From an uncultured Plesiomonas sp. (lineage in GTDB: Bacteria; Pseudomonadota; Gammaproteobacteria; Enterobacterales; CAMTGL01), in assembly GCA_947071955.1 (NCBI GenBank), contig CAMTGL010000063.1, forward strand, positions 1 to 10,046: 10,046 bases of DNA. The letters run 5' to 3'. Under the pieces are notes generated by a model. The model did not search any database, was not told the origin of the DNA, and saw only the letters and a program-made list of their open reading frames with translations. A program made the position numbers and the translations under genes. Within the stretch, counting starts at the first letter, position 1, and every line of letters begins with the position of its first letter. This document shows, piece after piece, positions 1-6,565 of the stretch.

Positions 1-165
1 ACAAACAACACTGCTCTGTATCCCTACAGTAAAATAAGTACCCACCTATTCCCCACCGCGTAATCATTCGTAAAAATTGATACATTCTGGTGATTTTTTG
101 CCCTTTTTTTCTCTTTTCGAAAGACTACACTGCGTCTATTACACTGAGGATGAGAAGAGGTTTGT

Positions 166-855
166 ATGTTACATCTTCGTCAATCTGATCTGCGCGGGCA
201 CGATAATCATGGCTGGCTGCAGACTTGGCACAGTTTTTCATTTGCCGACTATTTCGATCCCAACTACATGGGCTTTTCCGCGCTGCGCGTGATCAATGAG
301 GATATTGTTGCACCGCGTTCGGGCTTTCCGACCCACCCGCACAAAGACATGGAGATTCTAACCTATGTCCGGCAGGGGCGGATTGCACACAAAGACAGTA
401 TGGGAAATGTCACCGAAGTGCAGGCCGGAGAGTTCCAGATCATGAGTGCCGGTACGGGTATTCGCCACTCAGAATACAACCCGAGCGACAGTACGCCGCT
501 GCACCTGTTTCAGATCTGGATTTTACCGCAACAACATGGGCTTGAACCGCGCTATGCGCAGCAACATTTTGTGCCACAGCGGGGTAAGCAGCTCATTTTA
601 TCACCCGATGGGCGCAGCGATTCACTGCAGGTTTTTCAGGATATGACGCTGTGGCGCTGGGCATTGACCGCGCACGAGCAGGCCGATTACCGCATTGCCG
701 AACGCCGGCATATCTGGATACAGCTGATCAGCGGTGACATTGAGGTCAACGGACAACGGCTACAGCACAGTGACGGGCTGGCCGTCTGGGAAGAGCAGGC
801 ATTGCAGATAAGTGCCCGCAGCGAAAGTGAGTTTTTGCTGTTTGATCTAGCCTGA
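166..855 (+). CDS. yhhW: Pirin family protein, YhhW-type (quercetin 2,3-dioxygenase-like bicupin)
   Basis: A 229-residue bicupin that aligns by eye with E. coli YhhW (about 231 aa) over its full length. The N-terminal cupin holds the pirin metal ligands: His57 and His59 in the THPHKDMEILTY stretch, and His101 and Glu103 in GIRHSEYNP. These are the positions that bind iron in pirins, so the site looks intact. Some bacterial members cleave quercetin in vitro, but the physiological substrate of YhhW is not established. The protein has no signal peptide and should be cytosolic. The ATG at 166 is preceded by GAGG (157-160) with a 5-nt gap, and no in-frame upstream start fits better. The gene converges on recQ with only 30 bp between the two stop codons and no T-tailed hairpin there. 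I found no convincing sigma-70 promoter in the 165 bp upstream; the visible part of that region is AT-rich with a pyrimidine run at 100-117. Confidence 0.93.
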   Translation: MLHLRQSDLRGHDNHGWLQTWHSFSFADYFDPNYMGFSALRVINEDIVAPRSGFPTHPHKDMEILTYVRQGRIAHKDSMGNVTEVQAGEFQIMSAGTGIRHSEYNPSDSTPLHLFQIWILPQQHGLEPRYAQQHFVPQRGKQLILSPDGRSDSLQVFQDMTLWRWALTAHEQADYRIAERRHIWIQLISGDIEVNGQRLQHSDGLAVWEEQALQISARSESEFLLFDLA

Positions 856-885
856 TGTTCGGTGAGCCACCCTGTGCAACAGCGG

Positions 886-2706
886 CTATTCACCATCAAT
901 ATGATCACGGATCATCGCTAAAAATGGCGAGCCAAAACGGGTCAGTTTACGCTGGCCCACGCCGTTGACTGCCAGCATATCACGCGCCGTAACCGGCATC
1001 TGCTCGGCCATCTCTTGCAGTGTGGCATCATTAAATACCACATACGGGGGAATACCCTCTTCATCGGCAATGGATTTGCGCAGTTTGCGTAGCTTGGCAA
1101 ACAGCTGCCGATCATAGTGGCTGAGGGCGGTTTTGATGCTATTTTTCAGTGATGACAATGAGGTGCGTGGCTCGGCCAACTGCAAGCTCACTTCTCCGCG
1201 CAGCAGCGGGCGAGCCGCTTCAGTCAGTTGCAGAGCTGAATGCTGCACAATATTTTGTGTCAGAAACCCCAGATGGATCAGTTGGCGTAACACACTCACC
1301 CAGTGTTCATGGCTCTGATCGCGCCCGACACCGTACACCGATAACTTTTCGTGCCCGTGCTCACGAATACGCTGATTGAGCGAACCACGCAACACCTCGA
1401 CCGCATAACTAATACCAAAACGCTGGCCAACTCGGTATACACACGACAACGCTTTTTGCGCATCTTGCAAACCGTCATACCGTTTGGGGGGATCAAGGCA
1501 GATATCGCAGTTCCCGCACGGCTGCTGACGCCCCTCACCAAAGTAGTTCAGCAGCACCAAGCGGCGGCATGTTTGCGCCTCGGCAAATGCACCCATCGCA
1601 TTGAGTTTATGGGTTTCAACATCGCGTACCGGCCCTGGCTCTTTCTCTTCGAGCATACGGCGCAACCAAACCATATCGGCAGGATCAAAAAACAGCACTG
1701 CTTCTGCCGGTAGACCATCGCGCCCAGCCCGACCAGTCTCTTGGTAATAAGATTCAATATTACGTGGGATATCAAAGTGCACCACAAAACGCACATTAGG
1801 CTTGTTGATGCCCATACCAAACGCAACCGTGGCAACCACAATCTGTACATCATCACGCTGGAACGCTTCTTGTACCTGATTGCGGCGCTCAGTCGGCAAA
1901 CCGGCATGATACGCTGCCACACTCAGCCCGCGGGTTTTCAAACGCTGAGCGGTATCCTCAACTTTGGTGCGGCTGTTGCAGTAAATAATGCCACTTTTTC
2001 CACGCTGATCCTGTACATAGCGCAGCAACTGCTCGGCCGGTTTGAACTTCTCCACCAGCGTGTAGCGGATATTCGGCCGATCAAAACTGCCCAGATGCAG
2101 ATAGTGATTGGGGATCGCCAAGTGGCGGACAATATCTTGTCGGGTGGTCTCATCCGCAGTTGCAGTCAATGCCATCACCGGTAAGTGCGGAAAACGCTGT
2201 TTTATCTCACCCAGTGCACGATATTCAGGTCTAAAATCATGCCCCCATTGTGAGATGCAGTGCGCCTCATCCACCGCCAGCATGGAAAGAGACCAGTCCG
2301 CCAAACGGTTGAGCAGCCCGCCGGCCAGCAGCCGCTCCGGTGAGATATACAGCAGCTTGATGCTGCCATTTTTGACATCCAGCATCACTTGTTGCTGCTG
2401 TTCACGGCTTAATGTGGAGTTTAAGCAGGCCGCAGCAACACCGTTGGCCCGTAACTGATCGACCTGATCTTTCATCAGTGAGATCAGCGGAGAGATCACC
2501 AGCGTAACGCCCGGCAGCATCAGCGCCGGAACCTGATAGCAGAGCGATTTCCCACCGCCGGTAGGCATAATCACGAGGCAATCATTGCCGTTGAGCACCT
2601 GCTCAATAATCACCGCTTGTCCGGGGCGGAAGGCCTGATAGCCAAATACCTCACGCAATACATGCGCGGCAGCTGAAGGTTCTGGGGGAAGTTCCGCCAA
2701 TGACAC
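886..2706 (-). CDS. recQ: ATP-dependent DNA helicase RecQ
   Basis: A 606-residue 3'-5' DNA helicase of recombination and replication-fork repair, nearly colinear with E. coli RecQ (609 aa). Seen in order: an aromatic-rich Q-motif region (FRPGQ, 26-30), Walker A TGGGKS with Lys53, the DEAH box at 146-149, a helicase C-terminal domain with QETGRAGRDG (322-331), zinc-binding Cys380, Cys397, Cys400 and Cys403, a winged-helix region at about 408-515, and an HRDC domain from about 530 to the end. Catalytic and zinc residues have the same numbers as in E. coli. The start is GTG; its anticodon-strand bases are at 2704-2706, and GAGG lies 8 nt upstream, which supports it. The gene follows pldA in the same direction, as in E. 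coli, but a 185-bp gap with its own promoter suggests independent transcription. It ends 30 bp from the convergent pirin gene. Nothing is broken or missing. Confidence 0.98.
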   Translation of the reverse strand: MSLAELPPEPSAAAHVLREVFGYQAFRPGQAVIIEQVLNGNDCLVIMPTGGGKSLCYQVPALMLPGVTLVISPLISLMKDQVDQLRANGVAAACLNSTLSREQQQQVMLDVKNGSIKLLYISPERLLAGGLLNRLADWSLSMLAVDEAHCISQWGHDFRPEYRALGEIKQRFPHLPVMALTATADETTRQDIVRHLAIPNHYLHLGSFDRPNIRYTLVEKFKPAEQLLRYVQDQRGKSGIIYCNSRTKVEDTAQRLKTRGLSVAAYHAGLPTERRNQVQEAFQRDDVQIVVATVAFGMGINKPNVRFVVHFDIPRNIESYYQETGRAGRDGLPAEAVLFFDPADMVWLRRMLEEKEPGPVRDVETHKLNAMGAFAEAQTCRRLVLLNYFGEGRQQPCGNCDICLDPPKRYDGLQDAQKALSCVYRVGQRFGISYAVEVLRGSLNQRIREHGHEKLSVYGVGRDQSHEHWVSVLRQLIHLGFLTQNIVQHSALQLTEAARPLLRGEVSLQLAEPRTSLSSLKNSIKTALSHYDRQLFAKLRKLRKSIADEEGIPPYVVFNDATLQEMAEQMPVTARDMLAVNGVGQRKLTRFGSPFLAMIRDHIDGE

Positions 2707-2753
2707 GCAGTGATCCTCGGGTAAGCGATAAAATAACGAGCTAAAGAGCGGCT

Positions 2754-2782
2754 ATTGTAGAAAGAGTGCCGCCGTTTGTCGC
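2754..2782 (-). promoter_or_regulatory. Likely sigma-70 promoter of recQ
   Basis: On the minus strand a -35 element GCGACA (2777-2782, four of six matches) and a -10 element TACAAT (2754-2759, five of six) are separated by 17 bp. Transcription would start near 2747, giving a leader of about 40 nt before the recQ GTG. No LexA box is apparent. The call is by consensus only. Confidence 0.5.
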
Positions 2783-2791
2783 TATTTTGTT

Positions 2792-2812
2792 GCCCGCACA
2801 GACTTTGCGGGC
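2792..2812. other. GC-rich hairpin between pldA and recQ
   Basis: GCCCGC (2792-2797) and GCGGGC (2807-2812) form a perfect 6-bp stem, extended by one A-T pair, with a short loop. On the minus strand it lies about 80 nt after the pldA stop and just upstream of the recQ -35 element. No T-run follows on either strand, so it is not a textbook terminator. It could slow or protect the 3' end of pldA mRNA. Confidence 0.35.
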
Positions 2813-2834
2813 TTGGTTGTCAGATTGATATACG

Positions 2835-2889
2835 GTACAAATTTAGTGCAACACGCACTCGGCGCGCACTCAACTGTACAAATCAGTGC
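2835..2889. repeat. Short imperfect direct repeats just downstream of pldA
   Basis: GTACAAATTTAGTGC (2835-2849) recurs with one base deleted and one changed as GTACAAATCAGTGC (2876-2889). Between the copies CGCACTC occurs twice (2854-2860 and 2865-2871). The second copy ends two bases before the pldA stop codon. This could be a small duplication relic; no function is evident. Confidence 0.35.
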
Positions 2890-2891
2890 TG

Positions 2892-3842
2892 TTACATAAT
2901 ATCGTTCAGCATAAAGCCCATACCAAATGAGGTTTGGCGGAAGTTGTAATCGATCATCGTCTGACCATAACCGGTAAACAACTGGGTATAGAAGCGTACG
3001 CTCGGGGTAATCGGGTAGCTCCAGCCTAACTGTGCGCTGCCTTTATCCGAGTTCCAATTATAGCGCCCTTCAAGGCTGTATACACTGTCGCCGGCTTTAT
3101 AGCCTACCTGCATACGATAGTGCCCCAGATAATCAGTGATATCCGGATTATCATCGTTTTTGCTCGAATCAACCCGCACCCAAGGTTCGAGATCAACCAT
3201 CCAGTTATTACGCTGAGCCATCACCCGAGCATAAATGCGGTTCCAGCTACGTGAAGTGTCATGCTTTTCAGTTTGCTCATCAAAATAGTCATAACCACGG
3301 CCATTTGACTGATGCACAAACCCCAGCTCCAGCTCTTTAAAGTGCCAGCCCGCCAACGTGTAGTCCGTACTCCACGCAGTGAACACGCGCGGTTCATAGT
3401 TTGTTTCCAAAAAGGGGGCTGAAATGGCAAAGTTGGTCGCCTGCCAGAGTGATTTCTGGGTATAGGCTGCAGCCAAGACCGAGTTATTCCCAAAAATACC
3501 GCGCCAGATTGGGAAGGCAAAACTGAGCTGAAATTTGATGTTGTCTTTACGCAAATCATTAGCATCATAGCCACGGTTTGCATACATCCCTTTATTGATA
3601 TTGCTGCTGTAAGAGTACAGCACATAGTTGGTATCGTACGGGATCAGTAAAAAAGGCGCGCTATGCTCTTCGAGCAAATTGGCAATACGCCCGGCATAAT
3701 TGGGCTTTACGCTTTGTGCTTCAACCGGCACTGACGCGGCTTGCGCCTCGCTCTCTGGTGTGGTTTGCGCACCGACTGACTGGCTGATGACTAATCCAGA
3801 GAGCAACACACTTGCACCCACTGCCCAACGGCTACCTAACAT
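2892..3842 (-). CDS. pldA: Outer-membrane phospholipase A (OMPLA)
   Basis: A 316-residue calcium-dependent outer-membrane phospholipase A1/A2, a 12-strand barrel that hydrolyses phospholipids misplaced in the outer leaflet. It aligns with E. coli PldA (289 aa). The catalytic triad is His177, Ser179 (HQSNGRG) and Asn201 (SRSWNRIY). Serines equivalent to the calcium ligands Ser106 and Ser152 are present as Ser141 and Ser197. An n-region with Arg, a hydrophobic core and VGA before Gln-Thr indicate signal peptidase cleavage after about residue 25. The frame is open further upstream to a TTG at 3911, and another ATG lies at 3857. However, only the ATG at 3842 has a Shine-Dalgarno (GGAG at 3852-3855, 9-nt gap), and it puts the signal peptide at the N-terminus. 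Unlike E. coli, about ten extra, largely polar and acidic residues sit between the catalytic Ser and Asn. The gene lies between yigI (divergent) and recQ (same strand), as in E. coli. Confidence 0.95.
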   Translation of the reverse strand: MLGSRWAVGASVLLSGLVISQSVGAQTTPESEAQAASVPVEAQSVKPNYAGRIANLLEEHSAPFLLIPYDTNYVLYSYSSNINKGMYANRGYDANDLRKDNIKFQLSFAFPIWRGIFGNNSVLAAAYTQKSLWQATNFAISAPFLETNYEPRVFTAWSTDYTLAGWHFKELELGFVHQSNGRGYDYFDEQTEKHDTSRSWNRIYARVMAQRNNWMVDLEPWVRVDSSKNDDNPDITDYLGHYRMQVGYKAGDSVYSLEGRYNWNSDKGSAQLGWSYPITPSVRFYTQLFTGYGQTMIDYNFRQTSFGMGFMLNDIM

Positions 3843-3977
3843 ATATAACGTCTCCATGTGATAATTTTTCACTGCTGACAACCTGACTACGCACACGCCC
3901 GTGCACCGCAAAACATTCGGTACAACCCCGCTTGATGTCTATCTCTGCCCACAGTAATACGGATGATCAAGCACAGA

Positions 3978-3993
3978 TTGGCCATGAGGCCAA
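3978..3993. repeat. Inverted repeat TTGGCC-N4-GGCCAA
   Basis: A perfect 6-bp inverted repeat with a 4-nt spacer, about 136 bp upstream of the pldA start. It is not followed by a T-run on either strand, so an operator or a chance palindrome is more likely than a terminator. Confidence 0.4.
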
Positions 3994-4117
3994 ACTGCGC
4001 TGATCGAATGCATGAATCCTACCAAGCAATAGCGGATTCTGTTAGCGCATGCACGTCCTTTTCTGTGAGAAAAAAATACCGCAAATCCGTGACGGTGGTA
4101 ACATTTTTTCAAGCGCA

Positions 4118-4131
4118 TTACTTTAAAGTAA
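4118..4131. promoter_or_regulatory. Perfect 14-bp palindrome, candidate operator upstream of yigI
   Basis: TTACTTTAAAGTAA is a gapless perfect palindrome (7+7) lying 37-50 bp before the yigI start codon, where a repressor would overlap a promoter. I cannot match it to FadR, FabR, LexA, Fnr or CRP consensus sites. AT-rich palindromes arise by chance more often than GC-rich ones, so the operator role is inference. Confidence 0.4.
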
Positions 4132-4157
4132 AAACACTATTTAAACAATTTCATTAC

Positions 4158-4162
4158 AAGGA
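4158..4162 (+). promoter_or_regulatory. Ribosome binding site that decides the yigI start
   Basis: AAGGA at 4158-4162 overlaps the first ATG (4162), so it cannot serve that codon. It stands 5 nt before the second in-frame ATG (4168), which is therefore the start. Confidence 0.7.
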
Positions 4163-4167
4163 TGTAT

Positions 4168-4650
4168 ATGCTATCACCGCAGCCTGATCTGATCCTCAGC
4201 CCTGCCGATGCACGTGACTTTATCGGTCAGTTATTTATGGAACAGATGCCGTTTAACCGCTTGATTGGCATGACATTAACGCGCAATGAGCCTGATATTG
4301 TCGAGGTACAGGTGCAAATGCGTGATGAGCTGATAGGCAATGCACACCACAAAATTTTGCATGGCGGAGTCACTGCGGCCATTTTAGATGTTGTCGGCTG
4401 TATTTTGGCGGCAACGTCGGCCCTGACGCAGGAAGAGGCGCAGACCTTGCAGCAATTGGGCAAACGCCTGACCAAGGTGGGCACTATTGATTTACGCATT
4501 GACTATTTGCGCCCCGGACGCGGCCAGCAGCTAATTGCTACCGGCCACCTGATCCGGGCTGGTAATAAAGTGGCCGTTACCCGGATGGAGCTGCACAATG
4601 AAGAGGGAACACACATTGCATTTGGTACCGGAACCTATCTGGTCGGTTAG
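4168..4650 (+). CDS. yigI: YigI-type hotdog-fold acyl-CoA thioesterase
   Basis: A 160-residue single-domain hotdog-fold protein of the PaaI/YigI thioesterase group, close in length to E. coli YigI (155 aa). Shared signatures are MPFNR near residue 30, LHGGV at 64-68 on the central helix followed by Asp74 as the likely acid, TIDLRIDYLRPGRG at 106-119, and RAGNKVAVTR with ELHNEE at 130-146. Family members hydrolyse acyl-CoA thioesters in the cytosol, usually as multimers; the chain length preferred here cannot be read from sequence. An earlier ATG at 4162 would add two residues, but the ribosome binding site only fits 4168. The gene diverges from pldA and converges on the M16-like gene, with 51 bp between stops. 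The same yigI-pldA pairing exists in E. coli, which strengthens the identification. Confidence 0.93.
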   Translation: MLSPQPDLILSPADARDFIGQLFMEQMPFNRLIGMTLTRNEPDIVEVQVQMRDELIGNAHHKILHGGVTAAILDVVGCILAATSALTQEEAQTLQQLGKRLTKVGTIDLRIDYLRPGRGQQLIATGHLIRAGNKVAVTRMELHNEEGTHIAFGTGTYLVG

Positions 4651-4701
4651 CAGATGCCGCACACTCTTTTAAATATCCCCCGTCACAGCTTACAAAGCTT
4701 C

Positions 4702-6390
4702 TCAGTGTTCTACGCCAGCCGGCAATGCCGGTTTTGGCAGTGCCGCATCCGGTAAAAAACCGGCCGTGAGCTGGCCCGGCGCATTTAAGTAGTGCAGGGT
4801 CAAATCACGCAGCATCTGTTCAGAAATATCAGCCAGTAAAGTCGGCATCTGCATAATGTCTTCTAGCGGATACCCTGCCAGCCAGTAAACACTCAACGTT
4901 TGTGCACTGCGCTGCGGATCTTGCCAAAGTGCATCAATCTGCCGCTTGACCTGCTGCCGTGCAGCTTCAATTTCCTGCGTACTGCAACCACCAATCAACA
5001 GGGTGTTGAGCTGTTTTTTCAGCGCAATTTCCGCATCGACATACTGATCAGGCTGCACTTTTGCCCGGATTTGCAACATGTTCATCTGCATATCTGTGGC
5101 CGGATAGGTCATATCTACGGTCACGCTGGCTGAGATCCCCAGCGCCGTACGCAGTTCCTTTTCCATTCTCTGTTGCAGGATATATTGCAGCATTTTATGT
5201 GCCAAACGGTGCTCTACATCATCTGTCATTGCCGGAACAGAGAGGCGGGTGACCACAACCATTGCTTGCTCATCGGGATTATGCGCATCAATCAGCGGCG
5301 CACTTTTTTTCAGTAAAAACGGATAACCGTTCCAGTAAGGCTTATCACCCAAATCCAGCCCCCCCAGATAACGGCCCACTTCCGTAAGTACCTGTTGCGG
5401 GTCAACATTCCCAACAATCACCAGTTCAGCGCCCGCCAGCGCATTACGTAACTGTGCATGCACGGCGTTAAGCTGTTTTAAGCTGACATTTTGCAAATCA
5501 CGTGCAGAGCTGAAGCGCACATACGGATTATTGGGAAACAGATATTGCTGTAAATGTGACTGAAACAGCCCTTTGGGGGTCTGCAAATACAGGCTCATGG
5601 CACGCGCTTCCTGTGTCTGTATTTCATGCAGTATTTGTTCATTAAAACTCGGGGCGACCAACATCTGGCGGGCAAAGGCCAGCCATGCATCAATATGGGT
5701 TTTATCTACCGAGCCGTTAATACCATGCTGGCTGGCGGTGATTATTGGTTGCAAGTGAATACTGTTTTGCGTGGCAAAACTGTTCAGGGAGTTATTCTGG
5801 TATAGATCGTTTTGGCGTAGAGTAATACTCGGTGTAGGGCTGACCCACAGCGGCAATAATTTTGCGGCAGCGAGTAATTCTGGCGGCAGAGATCGCATCC
5901 CCCCGCGGGCGCGCAGCTGTATATAAACGCGATCTTGCGGCGAGTTATCCTGCTTGATCAGCACGGCAAGGCCGTTACTGAAGGTGGCCTGCGTAATATT
6001 CCATGCCGGAAACTGCTGCTGTTCATCAATCGTGCCGGTTTGTGCTGGAATAGCCATAATCTGAGCATGATTTACGGCAGGAGGCGCTTCCGAACGTGTC
6101 GGTGCTATTTGCCACAATGAGAGACTTGGCATCGGGGGTGTCGCAGCTTCATTAGGTAAAGATGATGAACTCTTCGGCAATGTAGCCGACAGCAATGCAG
6201 ATTCAGGCCTCACCTGATGTGGCTGGCTCAGCTCACTGATTACTGGCGCAGACTCCTGCGTTAGCGAATTCGGTGCATCTGCTGCACTCACTGTACAGCT
6301 CAACAGCAGTATGCCGAACAGCGGGATGCCAAGCAGCACCGAGCCACGGCGCAGGCGGTTCGCCCAGCGCGGAGTACATCCTTGCGTCAT
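4702..6390 (-). CDS. Exported M16-family (insulinase/YhjJ-like) protein without the zinc motif
   Basis: A 562-residue envelope protein. Residues 1-37 are a signal sequence (Arg-rich n-region, hydrophobic 18-31). Cleavage could follow the VSAA stretch near 36; LLSC with Cys32 is a poor lipobox, so lipoprotein status is open. Residues 38-127 are a Ser/Pro/Ala-rich linker. Residues 128-345 resemble the first domain of an M16 unit (FSNGLAVLIKQD, then a Gly-Gly turn at 163-164), and about 300-550 the M16_C domain (LVIVGNVDP at 323-331). Where active enzymes carry HxxEH this protein has ELLAAAKLL (171-179), so zinc binding is not expected. In the R/Y motif region Arg414 is kept but the Tyr position reads Ala (LGISASV). 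E. coli YhjJ and the C-terminal half of PqqL are comparable inactive units. The ATG at 6390 has AGGA 9 nt upstream. No catalytic partner is visible nearby. Confidence 0.82.
   Translation of the reverse strand: MTQGCTPRWANRLRRGSVLLGIPLFGILLLSCTVSAADAPNSLTQESAPVISELSQPHQVRPESALLSATLPKSSSSLPNEAATPPMPSLSLWQIAPTRSEAPPAVNHAQIMAIPAQTGTIDEQQQFPAWNITQATFSNGLAVLIKQDNSPQDRVYIQLRARGGMRSLPPELLAAAKLLPLWVSPTPSITLRQNDLYQNNSLNSFATQNSIHLQPIITASQHGINGSVDKTHIDAWLAFARQMLVAPSFNEQILHEIQTQEARAMSLYLQTPKGLFQSHLQQYLFPNNPYVRFSSARDLQNVSLKQLNAVHAQLRNALAGAELVIVGNVDPQQVLTEVGRYLGGLDLGDKPYWNGYPFLLKKSAPLIDAHNPDEQAMVVVTRLSVPAMTDDVEHRLAHKMLQYILQQRMEKELRTALGISASVTVDMTYPATDMQMNMLQIRAKVQPDQYVDAEIALKKQLNTLLIGGCSTQEIEAARQQVKRQIDALWQDPQRSAQTLSVYWLAGYPLEDIMQMPTLLADISEQMLRDLTLHYLNAPGQLTAGFLPDAALPKPALPAGVEH
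4717..4735 (+). terminator. Possible intrinsic terminator of yigI inside the end of the convergent gene
   Basis: On the plus strand CCGGC (4719-4723) and GCCGG (4727-4731) form a 5-bp stem with a 3-nt loop, extendable by a G-T and an A-T pair, followed by TTTT (4732-4735). It lies about 70 nt after the yigI stop, within the last codons of the opposite-strand gene. The short T-run makes it weak. Confidence 0.35.
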
Positions 6391-6454
6391 GTTACGTCAT
6401 CCTGAAAATTTAGCGTAAAGCCCGTTTTTAGCAGACTCTGAAATTATTGCGCAT

Positions 6455-6477
6455 ATTGCCACAGAAGCGTCGGCAAT
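6455..6477. repeat. Inverted repeat between the OmpA-like and M16-like genes
   Basis: ATTGCC (6455-6460) and GGCAAT (6472-6477) form a 6-bp inverted repeat with an 11-nt loop. It lies in the 175-bp gap 6391-6565. There is no T-run on either side, so it is not a clear terminator. No confident promoter for the M16-like gene was found in this gap. Confidence 0.35.
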
Positions 6478-6565
6478 GCCGCACGCGATATACCGTGACT
6501 GATATCGGGTAATCAATGCAAGGTGATTGGTTTCTATCTACGCAAACCTCTTACTGAACGGTGTT

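Larger units (their letters stand above)
3843..4167. promoter_or_regulatory. Divergent pldA/yigI intergenic region
   Basis: These 325 bp must carry the promoters of both pldA (leftward) and yigI (rightward). They hold two perfect palindromes, at 3978-3993 and 4118-4131, and several AT-rich tracts. I could not identify a convincing -35/-10 pair for either gene. The plus-strand open frame 3963-4187 has no ribosome binding site and overlaps the yigI start, so I do not call it a gene. Confidence 0.6.

Noticed and set aside
16..29. CTGT...ACAG dyad resembling a LexA box
   Set aside because: The spacer is 6 bp, whereas the LexA consensus needs 8, and no SOS gene is positioned to use it.
856..885. 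Bidirectional terminator between the pirin gene and recQ
   Set aside because: Only a 4-bp GGTG/CACC hairpin without a T-run is present.
3857..3873. TGTGA...TCAC dyad resembling a CRP site next to the pldA start
   Set aside because: The spacing is 7 rather than 6 bp and the site lies within the pldA leader just upstream of its ribosome binding site, a poor place for activation.
3843..3911. Longer pldA form beginning at the TTG at 3911 or the ATG at 3857
   Set aside because: Neither has a Shine-Dalgarno, and both would put up to 23 residues ahead of an otherwise normal signal peptide.
3963..4187. 74-codon plus-strand open frame in the pldA-yigI gap
   Set aside because: No ribosome binding site, overlap with the yigI start, and a composition that does not look like a protein; the region is better explained as regulatory.
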